This document shows, in pieces, positions 49,620 through 61,019 of a stretch of 64,000 nucleotides of DNA. Numbering within the stretch: the first letter of the stretch is position 1; each line of letters starts with the position of its first letter. The translations under genes were made by a program, and so were the position numbers. Source of the stretch: Gibbula magus (lineage: Eukaryota > Mollusca > Gastropoda > Trochida > Trochidae); the NCBI GenBank assembly GCA_936450465.1, contig OW388293.1:47296040-47360039 (forward strand). The letters run 5' to 3'. Below the pieces are notes generated by a model. It was not told where the DNA came from. It did no database searches and worked only from the letters and a program-made list of their open reading frames with translations.

Positions 49620-51560
49620 CGGAAAAAATAACTGACCTAAGGCAGGTTATTTAATAAAAAAAAATGAAACTATACTTTTGTTGATGCTTTTCATCACACC
49701 TAATAAGCTACACGCGTAATATATAAGTATGACCACGTGGTGTAAGTCGTTAAATCCCCATCACTACGGTAGTTGTGAGCCCTCGCAGAGTTGATTTCAA
49801 TAACTACCTTGTGAGGGTGATTAACCTTAACATAAACATTGGTAGGGTACATCCACCGGCCCGTTCCGTCACTAAGACTTCCGAAATCAGACAAAACAGT
49901 CAGGTATCCTAGTGTTACCCATTGACACTAAGGATCTATCTCAACGACATGGCGATGAATATGCTTTGAGCAAAACAACACAATTATGACTTCTTGCATT
50001 TTTGCAAGTATATCAAATAAGGAAATAAAAGCTGGGGTCTGTTTTGAATCCTTACCGGTTTCACACAATGTATAGTGATCATCTTGGGTTCCTCAAACAC
50101 CACATGTTTATAACTAAATAGTAAATACATGTATGTGCAAATAGTATCCAAATAAAAGTGTAAGAGTACGGTATTGTATACATTGTGGTTAAGAAAAACG
50201 ACTGTCCTGTAAAAGTGATGTTAGAGGAAACAAAATTGCAATTTTATAAATCAATAAAGAAAAGTGTTAAAAAGAAACTGTCGACTGACGAACAATCACA
50301 GACACATTTAATATTTAACATACCACATCGCATTACTGGATGACAAATGGTCAGTTTAAGCGGAACGTCGCCTGAAAAACCATAATGTTCCATGTCACAT
50401 AAATCCAATTTTGAGAAAATGGATTCCAAACATTCAAGTTATATTTATATAATATTTTACGATCACTTTTGAATGAAATTTGCACTGACAGAAGAAAAGA
50501 GTTTAATGAAACTATTTTCACCTCCATTTTTAATTTTAGTTTTGTTATTCTTAATTTTTGGGCTATTTTTGTTTGGAGATAGAACATTAAGTTTCATGAA
50601 AGGGGATTTTTGTCAAAACCAAAGTGTCCTAAGTTCTGAATAATTAGCAAAATTACCTTTTTTGTCAAATGAATAGTCTAATAATCATTGCATTGATGTT
50701 AACAAAACCCTTAAAGATGATACACTGCCAGGAAATATATAGTTAAAAAATTTAACGTTATAAGCCTGATTTAACCAGTTTTTGAAGGTGACCGAAATCA
50801 CATTCTCTACCAGATACATATTTAACCTTGTACTGTTCCCGATCAAACAAAAGTTTATATTGACTTAAGTAACTTTCCAAGTGTGACAACATGAATCTTA
50901 TAAACATATCTATGTATCTAACTACAAATGACCACGTATTCTTTGCACTCAGTGGAATGAAACTGGAATCCCATGTGCCATTTTATAAGGCTTTTCATTC
51001 ACAATGACAATCATGTTTTTTTTAAAACAAGACCAGAGCATTAAACATAATTTTTATTGTCAAAATAAACAATGTAATTGGTACAACCCTTGAACTTCAT
51101 AAAATGAAACATGAAAAACCTGAGTATATAGACATCAATCTCGAGTGATGTTATAATTCAAAAGAAATGCCTTTAGAATTGCAATAACACAACTCTGTGA
51201 ATAATGAAATTAATATCACAAACATAAAATCTTAACTATTCAACATGAACCTGAAATAACAGTACATTGTTTTAAACTTTGAAACTTGTGATTGTGAAGA
51301 AAATATTCTGTAGAATGCACACAATAATGATAGAAACAAATGCAGTTTTCTGCAATTATCGTCAACGCTTAAGCAACCAATCTTTCTATGACGTATTGAC
51401 CATGAATGATAACAATAGATTGTGTTTCATAGCGATAACAAACTTCCAACTTGATCAAATTTTACAGTGTTGAGGATTAAGAAGTAACGAACAGGAAACA
51501 GATAATGAACAAACAACAGCTTCTTTGTCAATAGATTTAACCTTTGCATGATCAATAATT
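49620..51560. other. No recognised gene
   Basis: AT-rich with ORFs below 80 codons. Nothing supported. Confidence 0.5.
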
Positions 51561-51576
51561 TTGTTTCTCATCAAAC

Positions 51577-52512
51577 TCAACGTGGTCTTTCTTTTGGGAG
51601 AAGACCACTCATGAATTTCTTGTCGATAGGATTCATGAATTTGAGCATTGCCCGGATATCCTCAACTTCCAAACGCAAGGCACAACTATCGCCAGTCTGT
51701 ATTACTGGCTGATTTAACCCTTTGCGGTATTTCCCTCGCTTTGTTGTGTCAAGATAGTGAATCGCTGCACCAGAAATGCATAGCGGGCCTGGATTTCTAA
51801 ACACAGATTTCTTAAGGAAATACTGCAAGGCCTTAATCAGCCAGTAATGGAGACTGGCAAGAGTTATGCCTTGCATTGGGAAGTTGGGATATCCTTGGCT
51901 TTTTCAGTTGACATGTTGAAAGTATTTGTGGCGGATTTCACTTGAGGCCAATCAAGGCTACTAGGACTCCGTGTTGGTGAAGACCTCACATTTCCTCTTG
52001 CCCGAATGGATACTTTTTTCATTACATCGCAATCCTAAAAATGATGTTCTGAATTGAACAGAAAATGGATCATCTCTGGTGCTCAATATCGCTTTTACTT
52101 TTGTGAAAGGCACTGATGTGAAATTCAGGCATCTAGAAGCTTCTATGTATTTCTGAAAATGCTGTTGCCTCAGCTGGATGACCTCATTGTTATCCAAATT
52201 AACAGGTTCTTTTTCTGTCACATTAGCATCGGTATTGTCATCATTGGATTCACTTTCTGATCCTGAAATAGGCTTTTCATAATCTGGATTGAGATCCTGG
52301 CTATCTCCCACGACAGCATCCTCAGACAGAACATCAACTGTGTGGGAAAGAGGTATTTCAGATTCATGGGTGACGACTGTATTGATCAGGTCGCTCTGAA
52401 AGTCTATTACTGTTGGCACCTCCAGTAAATCATTGTCTGTTCCATCTTCGTGTTCTGTGTCAGTATTATTGATAAGAGTTAATACTTTGTCTAATTCAAA
52501 TGTCGAAGACAT
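51577..52512 (-). CDS. Acidic open sequence of unknown function, in frame with the F-box gene upstream
   Basis: A 183-codon minus-strand frame (52512-51961) starts MSSTFELDKVLTLINN, has an acidic serine-rich middle (ISGSESESNDDNTDAN) and a more ordered end (IEASRCLNFTSVPFTKVKAI). After two adjacent TAG codons, a TGA and a later TGA, the same frame opens again (51876-51577) with MQGITLASLHYWLIKALQYF and LEVEDIRAMLKFMNPIDKKF. The first ATG lies in frame and nine bases after the TGA that ends the F-box frame. Either this is the remains of one longer protein broken by stop codons, or these are separate exons. I recognise no domain. Composition is clearly less AT-rich than the flanks, which favours coding origin. 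Confidence 0.45.
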
Positions 52513-52521
52513 GCTTTTTGA

Positions 52522-53362
52522 TCACTCGGGCATTATTCTTATCCTGCAATCAACAAATTCATCAATAATGAAGTCTTGGAACTCCTGAACCAAAACGCTA
52601 TCATCTAATGAAAGATCAAAGAATATCAACGAGTCATTTATGCACATCAAGTCCAAACAATCAGTCAGTAGTCTTACACTCAGACTATGAAAAAAGTATT
52701 TATTCTGAAAATATCACCATTTTATTAAATATTGAAAAGGAGACTGTAAGAAATGTAAAAAGGCTCATTTTCCATTTTTTTTTTTTTTTTTTTTTTTTTT
52801 ACAGTCTAAGTGTTAGACTAGATTCCAAGTTGAAACACTTTTTAGTTCCCCTGAAAATGTCCACAAGTGTAGAAGGCTGTATGCTGGTGTAACTGACATT
52901 TAAATGTTCAAGCTTCCAACAGGACCTGATCACCTGGAAATCATCATCAATAAGGTTTCTGCACATTTCCAGAGAGAGAAGTTCCAAATTAGGCAGACTC
53001 ACAAGAAATGACAGAGTGGATATCTGTAAACCTTTTAGATTCAACCACAATAATTGTTCAGCTTTAAAAAGTCCAATAGAAAAAGTATAATCTAAAATAG
53101 CCGGGCATCCATGAAATGTCACATAGGCAAAATCAAGGCTCTCAAAATAGTCTGATGTCCTCAAAATTGTGTGGATTTGCACAAACGTGAGTTGCGCATC
53201 ACAAGGAAATGAGATGTCTTTCCAGAGAGTCTTATTCTCCTTTATAAGTTTCTTTAGTTGCTGGCAGCTACTGCTTACATTGCACGCCAGATCCGTGATT
53301 GTAACAAATGACAAGATATGAAGGACTTCGTCTGGGAGACTCAACAGCTGAGCATCTTGTTT
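52522..53362 (-). pseudogene. F-box and leucine-rich-repeat protein exon, interrupted by a MITE
   Basis: F-box proteins bind SKP1 through the F-box and hold substrates through repeats, in SCF ubiquitin ligases. The exon starts after a strong acceptor (TTATTGTCTTTTTTAG|AA, exon base 53362) and reads KQDAQLLSLPDEVLHILSFV, an F-box start, then QQLKKLIKENKTLWKDISFP. Leucine-rich repeats follow (LLWLNLKGLQ; LPNLELLSLEMCRNLIDDDF; WKLEHLNVSYTSI). The frame breaks at about 52850, where the next frame (FSGELKSVSTWNLL) carries on. A TA-flanked MITE is inserted at about 52670-52820. After it, that second frame goes on as TDCLDLMCINDSLIFFDLSL and EFQDFIIDEFV to a TGA at 52522. Upstream exons were not found. 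The frameshift plus insertion suggests a pseudogene, though an assembly error could explain the frameshift. Confidence 0.7.
52670..52820 (+). mobile_element. MITE with TAGTCT ends inside the F-box/LRR exon
   Basis: Ends TAGTCTTACACTCAGACT and AGTCTAAGTGTTAGACTA are inverse repeats; a TA at each edge fits a Tc1/mariner-type target duplication. The interior matches 32943-33097 up to AGGAGACTGTAAGA. A run of 26 T residues (about 52775-52800) precedes the right end. Removing it joins the F-box coding flanks in the second frame. Confidence 0.8.
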
Positions 53363-53379
53363 CTAAAAAAGACAATAAA

Positions 53380-55465
53380 TTGTTTTTCATTTTTTGAAAC
53401 ATAAGATTAAGTGCAATTAATTGTTTAATGTTCCATATCCTTAAGATCAGTATAAGAAAAGTCATCATACATTCAGATAGGTGTCAGATCCAGAATGTTC
53501 CAACTCCAAAACTTTTTTGAAGATACATTTTTCAGCAAAAGAACCGTTTAAGTATGACCAAATTATTTAAATGTTATCTTGAAGTGTTTGAAGATTTAAA
53601 AAATCGCTAAATAGCAATGCATTTTGCTGTTTTCCTGCAGAAATCAATGAAGATGTACTCATAACCACATGGCCAAAGTCAGATTGTCATTGCCAAAACG
53701 TTCCATCTCCAGATCATGTGACCCGAAACTCTTCAATTATTGGTTCATCACATAGAACAGTTTGGTCGTTACATTAAGGTTGATAATATGGAGATAAAAC
53801 ATAAATGAAATAGAAAAATCATGCATCAAGTGCATATATTCAGCTGAAAACTTGTCAGGAGATAGAATATCACTTAAGATACACTATGGTACCAATAACT
53901 CATTTTTTTCAAAAAGTGGTTTTCAGCCGACGGGAAGTTAATGCTTTTAAATTGATAATAATGCAAAAAATACAGAGTCAGATAATAGCATTATACATGT
54001 ATAACTGAAAGTTGGCGTTGACATTTACATAAGAGCAAATTTAATGACCATGACATTTAATATAACACTACCTTTTGTCTAAACTGCATGGAAATGGAAT
54101 TACTGGGACATTTTACAATTATGTTTATTTCTATATGAGATTGAATCTTTCCCCAAAGGTTTTACTCAAGTTATATCGCTCCACATGACGTTATTGTACA
54201 TATCGCACGGCTACGTAAATTATGTTCCCCTACACTCGATCAATATATTGAAAACCGTTAAAGCTTAATCATGGCTTATTGAACCAAATTAATTCGTAAT
54301 AACTATTCTGTAAAATATTTCGTAATATGTATTGTGTAACTGTCGCTGTCCTTCGCTTTTCTTCGTTTTCAGTTAATTGAAGTCTGTTGCTCATCTGTCA
54401 GAGAATCTTAGTAATACTTATTTGATATACAACACACACAACTTACAAACAATTTATTAGGAATAAGTGCGTCTATGTACGATCATGTTAATTATATCGC
54501 AGAAATTTGTTGGTCTTTTTGCCTACATATCGTAGTTACATCGTTTTTAAAAGAGATTTTTTATCATTATTTGGGAAAACCGTTTCAAAGTTTAAAGTAT
54601 GTTCGGCGCTTACATGTAATACAAACGATTAATATAATTCATTAATATAGTATTTTCCCCCAAGTTAAAACATTAAAAGTGGACTACCAACAGTGTCTAC
54701 ATCAGTGATTTATTCCAGGCCACTTTCACTGGACGTGTTATCAGCGTGAAGCACAAATAGATGGATTTCATAGGAAGTAGAAACAGAGAAACAGTAGAAA
54801 AAGGAACATTAATTTCTATTTTCTTCGAGATTCATGTTGTGATTAGTTGATTTGATTACACATATTCTGTAATTTCTCTGACTAGGAAATATGACCTGAA
54901 ATTTGTAAAGCTATTTTATTTGAGTATATGTATTCTTTTTCTTGTATTTCTCCGGGTCGGAACTTGAAATTTGTAAACCATTGCTGCCATAGTTGGACAG
55001 ATTCATGAACAGGTTTCACAAAGTCCATTAAGTGCCATGGGCGTCCTCAGCAAATAAACTGCCACGCAAAAGAGAGTAGGCCTACTCACCTCATGCAATT
55101 GTCGATTAATTCAATATTTAAAAAGAAATCACATACATTTGAATATGACACGATACAATAATACTTATCTGCAGTAGTTGGAATGAATTAATTGTTGACT
55201 GTGGTTAAATGTTAGTTAAAATATATGTGTTTAATGAGGACAGGGGTACGAATGAAATTTACACCAACATGACCCCTGCCATGTTTAAAATAATGTAAAT
55301 GTGTGCAGAATCAGGCAAATTGATTAATTTTCACGTAGAATATGTCTTACATGAATATGCCGATGTACAGTTGTGTGTCATCAAAATTTATTTTTGAAGA
55401 AATTAAAACATTTAATCTTTTTTGTATTAACGTCATTTCGAACTGTACATAACTGGTTGAATCTA
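53380..55465. other. No recognised gene
   Basis: Expected to be intron or 5' flank of the F-box locus. I found no further exon with LRR or F-box motifs. Confidence 0.4.
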
Positions 55466-55471
55466 ATAAAT

Positions 55472-55631
55472 AGAGAATTTGACATTTCCCGTCGAATACC
55501 AAGTATATCTCATCTCGTGAAGTAGAAATAGTATATTTACACTCGTGGCTACGCCACTCGTGAAAATATGCTTTTCTACTTCACTCGATGAGATATACAT
55601 GGTATTCGACGCGAAATTCCAAATATCCTCT
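55472..55631. mobile_element. Foldback MITE (palindrome), copy 1
   Basis: Arms of about 75 bases: GTCGAATACCAAGTATATCT and its inverse AGATATACATGGTATTCGAC, then CTCGTGAAGTAGAAA and TTTCTACTTCACTCG, meeting at GTGGCTACGCCAC. A second copy lies 820 bases to the right. Confidence 0.85.
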
Positions 55632-56290
55632 ATGTACTTGTGTGTTCAAATTTATTCACCTCCGCTCAAACCATTCACCCTAATATTGTATAAATCAAAA
55701 GAGAGCTAAATTTAAATACCTCATGTTAAGCTCATTTTGTAAACGTATTAAACATTTAGCAAGGTTTATTCATAATGCAATGTATCACAGGTGCTAAAAC
55801 TACTATCTATTTGCACTGTACACACTATGCTTTTTCAAGTATAATGAAATAACCTATGTAGTTAGCTACCGATGGCCTACACTTCAGTAGTAAAGAATTG
55901 AATTGAATTGAATTAACTAAAGAACAAATGACTTTAATTTCAATTTTGATTTTCACAATGATGACAATGTATGTTCATAGCATATGCACAAAAATTTATT
56001 TATGAATGATGACAATGTAATAATAGCACTGTAAATACATAATAAAAGATTTTATTATATTTTCAGTGGTGAAATACGGCATTTATCGGTTAAAATAAAA
56101 TCTGTATTTTCACTGAGTGAAAAAAACCATGTTATTCTACTCAGTGAAATAACACTTTAAATCATATAACGTTATCGTAACAAAAGGATGACGTCATAAG
56201 AAGACCGCGATAGAGTAAGGCAATCAATGGAGATCCATTCCTAACACGAACGTCATTCACGAACTATGCATACTTTATTAATCTAATAAA

Positions 56291-56451
56291 TAGAACATTT
56301 GAAATTCTCGTCGAATATCATGTATATTTCATCTCGTGAAGTAGAAATACTATATTTAAACTCGTGGCTGCGCCACTCGGGAAAATATTAATTTCTACTT
56401 CACTCGATGAAATATACATGGTATTCGATAAGAAATTTCAAATATCCTTTA
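56291..56451. mobile_element. Foldback MITE (palindrome), copy 2
   Basis: Same arrangement and sequence as copy 1, with GTGGCTGCGCCAC at the centre. Both are preceded by ATCTAATAAATAGA, which suggests that the element is longer than the palindrome or that a larger segment was duplicated. Confidence 0.85.
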
Positions 56452-56459
56452 TGTATCTT

Positions 56460-57720
56460 CATATAGCATGAGCACTAACAACGTAACGATTTAATTTCAT
56501 TCTGACTTACACAATGATCACAATGTAATGATAGCATTAATGGTTAAGTGGGCTGTATCACTGTACACAAAAGAGGTGAGGGAGTGACGCTGCATTTAGT
56601 TTAGGCGATACGAGGTTTTTTTTTAGGTGTTGGCAATATGGGGTGTAGGCGATACGAGGGCAAGCCTTATAATAATGTAACATAAGTTGTTAGTAAAGGG
56701 GAATTACTCACGCGCTTATTACTGCTGTCACTTGTCAATGACCATGAGCTTACTGTAGGCGCTGTGCAGTCAAGAGTCATGTGGGAGTGGGCCCTGAACC
56801 GTTTTATATTCAAGGGCCACAAGTCATGCTATGGGTTAACTGAGAAAGTTGTTATATACATGTATAGAGAATAATAAACATTTGAGAGGTCAGACTGTAT
56901 TTGATGTGAAGCATTTATTCAATACACTCATTTTATTTGTTAAATGAATTATTCTTTTTAGAGTTTTTACACAGTCACGTATTAGTTTTGTAATATTAAG
57001 AGAAGTATGATTTTGTTGCTAAGTGAGGAGTGAAAACAAAATACCCTCGGTTTAACGGGATCTATAGGGCCCTTTGCCTCTATTTGGGACTATCGAATTC
57101 TTTACTTCATGTTCATGCTTTTAGTTAGATTTGTCATTGCATTTCTTTCATTTAGTTTAAACAGCCGATAACACATACAAAAATTAAAAAATACTGGTAA
57201 ATGAGAGAAAACACGAGACAGAATCCACATGATGTTTTCACCGACATTTTCATGTAAAAAAAGATCACCATTGTTATCCTAGTTACAAATAATCACTTTG
57301 TTAATTCACATCCGCGTTAGTCAAATTAAAACTGGAAAGTGTTCACAAATTGACACGCATCATCCATCATCTACCATACTGGTTCTATCTTCAGGAAATG
57401 TCACCAATCAATATTAAGATGACAGTAATAGGGAATGGTCCATTTTTAAGTAATCCAATTGACAGCAAACTGTTATGCTCCACTTGAATCATACTTTAAT
57501 CCGCAGCTAATATTAATTGGGTGTCCTGAACAAGCAAATATATAATCATGTGAATAACATACAATTCGAAAATACAATATCTCACATCATATTTAATATT
57601 GTAACCGTGCTGATGAATTATATAATATTTGATTTTAATATATTTTAATATCAGGATACTGAAAAAGTTACAAGTTGATAAAATTACATGGAAGGGTATA
57701 TTCATTTTTCAATTGATTAA
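56460..57720. other. No recognised gene
   Basis: AT-rich, no supported feature. A plus-strand frame at 57732-58001 covers a weak dispersed repeat (57780-58120) related to 24.78 kb. Confidence 0.4.
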
Positions 57721-58319
57721 CCCGACAAACGTTGGAAATCATGGATAAACTTTTTATTCTACATGTTGTCGATTGTTACAGTCGGATAACTGAGTTGCTG
57801 AAATATTTAAAGGCTATGAGAACCATGTGTGGTTCTGTACGCGGTACCAGCCAAAGGAGGGTTCTATCGGAGTATTGTTTGTGGAAACGAAATTCAGATG
57901 ACATCCTCGTTTTAAAAAAATACGCTACTAATACATACGCCGTCAAATTAAACGATATTAATAAAGGTAATATTTTAATGAATTTATATTTCACAACTTG
58001 ATAAAGACAAGCGTAAATTTGTTGAAAAATAAAAAATAATGGGAACTGAAGCCATCCATCGGCGCTGCGAGTGGGGAAAAGTTCGCAACGGTCTAACAGC
58101 AAATTGTTTTATGACACGTTACGTGTAACTTTGTGAACATTCTATTAATGTATATATTTTATTATCAAAAGGTTGTAGTAATAAGTACAACATAGTCTGT
58201 TTTCATTCACCACCATGGCTCTATTGTTAGTAAACGTTCTTTGACCAACCTATGGATTAGTTAAATTACGACTGGAACTATTTTCAATGAAGACAGAACG
58301 AGGGATTCAAAGTTTATTT

Positions 58320-58621
58320 TCAGTCAACAGTTAGACATTTCACTTTGATTAAAACATTGAACGCAATTTCAACGCGTTCGCGATCCAGGGTCTTTACGGT
58401 GGATGTGGACGAGGATGTCGCCGTTTCCTCACATTTCCTCTTTGGTTGTTGCCTTTGGATAATGCTGCTCAGTTGCCGCTCTTGTTCACTACTCTCACGC
58501 TTGTACTGTCTGATGGCGTTACTCCTGTGTCCAGTCTTCTTAGCTATCAGTTGCTCGTCAACACCCGACTGAAAGAGGCGGGTTGCGCATGTCGCCCTTA
58601 GCGAGTGATTACTGAAAAATC
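58320..58621 (-). CDS. C-terminal exon of a KIAA1958/DUF3504-type tyrosine-recombinase-like protein
   Basis: DUF3504 proteins descend from Crypton transposases, which are tyrosine recombinases. Most host copies are thought to bind DNA rather than recombine it. The exon follows a clean acceptor (TTTCTCTTCATTACAG|GA, exon base 58621) and begins FFSNHSLRATCATRLFQSGV, carrying the conserved H-x-L-R of the recombinase. It then has DEQLIAKKTGHRSNAIRQYK with the GH and the candidate nucleophile Tyr. A Ser/Thr-rich linker (ETATSSSTSTV) and a basic end lead to a stop at 58320. Arg, His and Tyr positions are all kept, unusual for a dead copy. The N-terminal pieces at 61.0-63.1 kb lie upstream on the same strand and could belong to the same gene. 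Confidence 0.75.
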
Positions 58622-58699
58622 CTGTAATGAAGAGAAATTCACTGTACGCGACAAAATACTTCATTTAATGATAAAACAGCACTCATATTTTAAAATATA

Positions 58700-59700
58700 A
58701 GTCCTCATTTTGCTAGTTTTAGACATGTGCTCTTATGTTTTGAATGAACTGAAAATGTATCTAAAATACCAATTTATTTTGAAACTATGAAACGTAAATA
58801 TAAAATTAAATGCATCATGATATCTAGCGAGATTTAAATTATATTAGTTATACAGAACAATGAATCTTACAGAGGATAGTTAAAGAACGAGCATATCTAT
58901 TCAGGTTTTAATACCTTCAAATACTGCAGATCCGCACATTCTACCTACTGTCTACTGGAGACTGCGGATGCCAATCGGCTGGACGCTGTACCACTGATCG
59001 TATCAAGGGTCTCAAGTACATTGCAGATGGTGCATTCTGAGGTCGAATACTCATATATTTACTGTAAATATGAATATTGCAATAGTTTTCATAAACAAAA
59101 TTATACATTTGGCTAAGAGTCTATTTCAAAATTAATTATATCTCATTCTTTAATTCTAAGAAAAAAACATATGCAATTCAGGCTAACTTCAAACTATAAC
59201 CAACAAATTAAAACCGATACCTACAAAACTAAAGATAATAATTTCGATTCTAACTTTAGATAAGCTTTGTAACAATTATAGTATAGTCTTAGGACATTTA
59301 TTTATAAATATTATCTCAAACATACCTGAAAAGTGTAACGATACACTTGCTAGCATCGTCATTTGCGTAAGAAAAAACTGAATTTGGAGGAACGCTGTAA
59401 TCTTTGAGACCACGCTTGAAAAGCTTGCTTAATTTTCTCTGTATAGTTCAAATACTCTATTTTCGTTTCGGCCAATAGAGAGTTGTTCAAATATCAAACA
59501 AGCAGACAGAGTCGGCCATATCCCCCGCCTATTTATTTATTTATTGAAGAATAGTTGTTGAATAACAGTGACTATGAACCTTTTTCAACTAAACACAACA
59601 CACAAAATACCAGCTCCTTAGACAAAGTGGTTCTGGAGAAGAAGACAAAATGCTAAAAGTTTACAGACGGCTGGACACCGTGCAATGCCATAAGCCCATC
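58700..59700. other. Likely intron or flank of the DUF3504 locus; nothing recognised
   Basis: AT-rich with ORFs below 60 codons. No exon of the recombinase family was seen. Confidence 0.4.
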
Positions 59701-59704
59701 GGGC

Positions 59705-60976
59705 CTTTCAGGCACATCTACACATGATGATTGTTCCACACACCAAATTTTCGTTGAGATATGTCTTATAGTTTTCGAGTTCTGTTCCGGACACGAAATT
59801 CAAGGTTACATTTCTATGGAAACGGTAAAAAAAATAACTCGAAGAAGTTGAAAACCCCAAAAGGCACATCTACACATGATGACTGTTCCACACACCAAGT
59901 TTCGTTGAGATATGTCTTATGGTTTTCGAGTTCTGCTCCAGAAACGAAATTCCAAGTTACATTTCCATGGAAACGGTCAAAAACAATAACTCGAAGAAGT
60001 TGAAAACCCCAAAAGGCACATCTACACATGATGATTGTTCCACACACCAAGTTTCGTTGAGGTATGTCTTATAGTTTTCGAGTTCTGTTCCGGAAACGAA
60101 ATTCTAAGTTACATTTCCATGGAAACGGTCAAAAAAAATAACTCGAAGAAGTTGAAAACCCCAAAAGGCACATCTACACATGATGATTGTTCCACACACA
60201 AAGTTTCGTTGAGATATGTCTTATGGTTTTCGAGTTCTGCTCCAGAAACGAAATTCCAAGTTACATTTCCATGGAAACGGTCAAAAACAATAAGTCGAAG
60301 AAGTTGAAAACCCCAAAAGGCACATCTACACATGATGATTGTTCCACACACCAAGTTTCGTTGAGATATGTCTTATGGTTTTCGAGTTCTGCTCCGGAAA
60401 GGAAATTCCAAGTTACATTTCCATGGAAACGGTAAAAAAAAATAACTCGAAGAAGTTGAAAACCTCAAAAGGCACATCTAGACATGATGATTGTTCCACA
60501 CACCAAGTTTCGTTGAGATATGTCTTATAGTTTTCGAGTTCTGTTCCGGAAACGAAATTCTAAGTTACATTTCCATGGAAACGGTAAAAAAAAATAACTC
60601 GAAGAAGTTGAAAACCCCAAAAGGCACATCTAGACATGATGATTGTTCCACACACCAAGTTTCGTTGAGATATGTCTTATAGTTTTCGAGTTCTGTTCCG
60701 GAAACGAAATTCTAAGTTACATTTCCATGGAAACGGTAAAAAAAAATAACTCGAAGAAGTTGAAAACCCCAAAAGGCACATCTAGACATGATGATTGTTC
60801 CACACACCAAGTTTCGTTGAGATATGTCTTATAGTTTTCGAGTTCTGTTCCGGAAAGGAAATTCTAAGTTACATTTCCATGGAAACGGTAAAAAAAAATA
60901 ACTCGAAGAAGTTGAAAACCCCAAAAGGCACATCTAGACATGATGATTCTTCCACACACCAAGTTTCGTTGAGAAT
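59705..60976. repeat. 152-bp tandem array, nine copies
   Basis: Each unit has CACATCTACACATGATGA, TGTTCCACACACCAAGTTTC, a TTCGAGTTCTG phrase, CATTTCCATGGAAACGGT and AATAACTCGAAGAAGTTGAA. Unit starts lie near 59712, 59865, 60018, 60170, 60322, 60474, 60626, 60778 and 60930. The last four, with TAGACATGATGA, are almost identical, which suggests recent expansion. The earlier ones alternate between GTTCTGCTCCAGAAACG and GTTCTGTTCCGGAAACG types. The overlapping ORFs of 60-93 codons on both strands are products of the repeat. Confidence 0.95.

Positions 60977-60977
<1 letters not shown>

Positions 60978-61015
<38 letters not shown>
60978..61015. repeat. Poly(C) run of 38
   Basis: Thirty-eight consecutive C residues form the junction between the 152-bp array and the DUF3504-like coding remnant. 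This is a likely spot for sequencing or assembly error. Confidence 0.9.
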
Positions 61016-61017
<2 letters not shown>

Positions 61018-61019
61018 CT

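Noticed and set aside
59761..60834. Series of 63-93 codon ORFs on both strands
   Set aside because: They repeat with the 152-bp unit and have no start context or domain.
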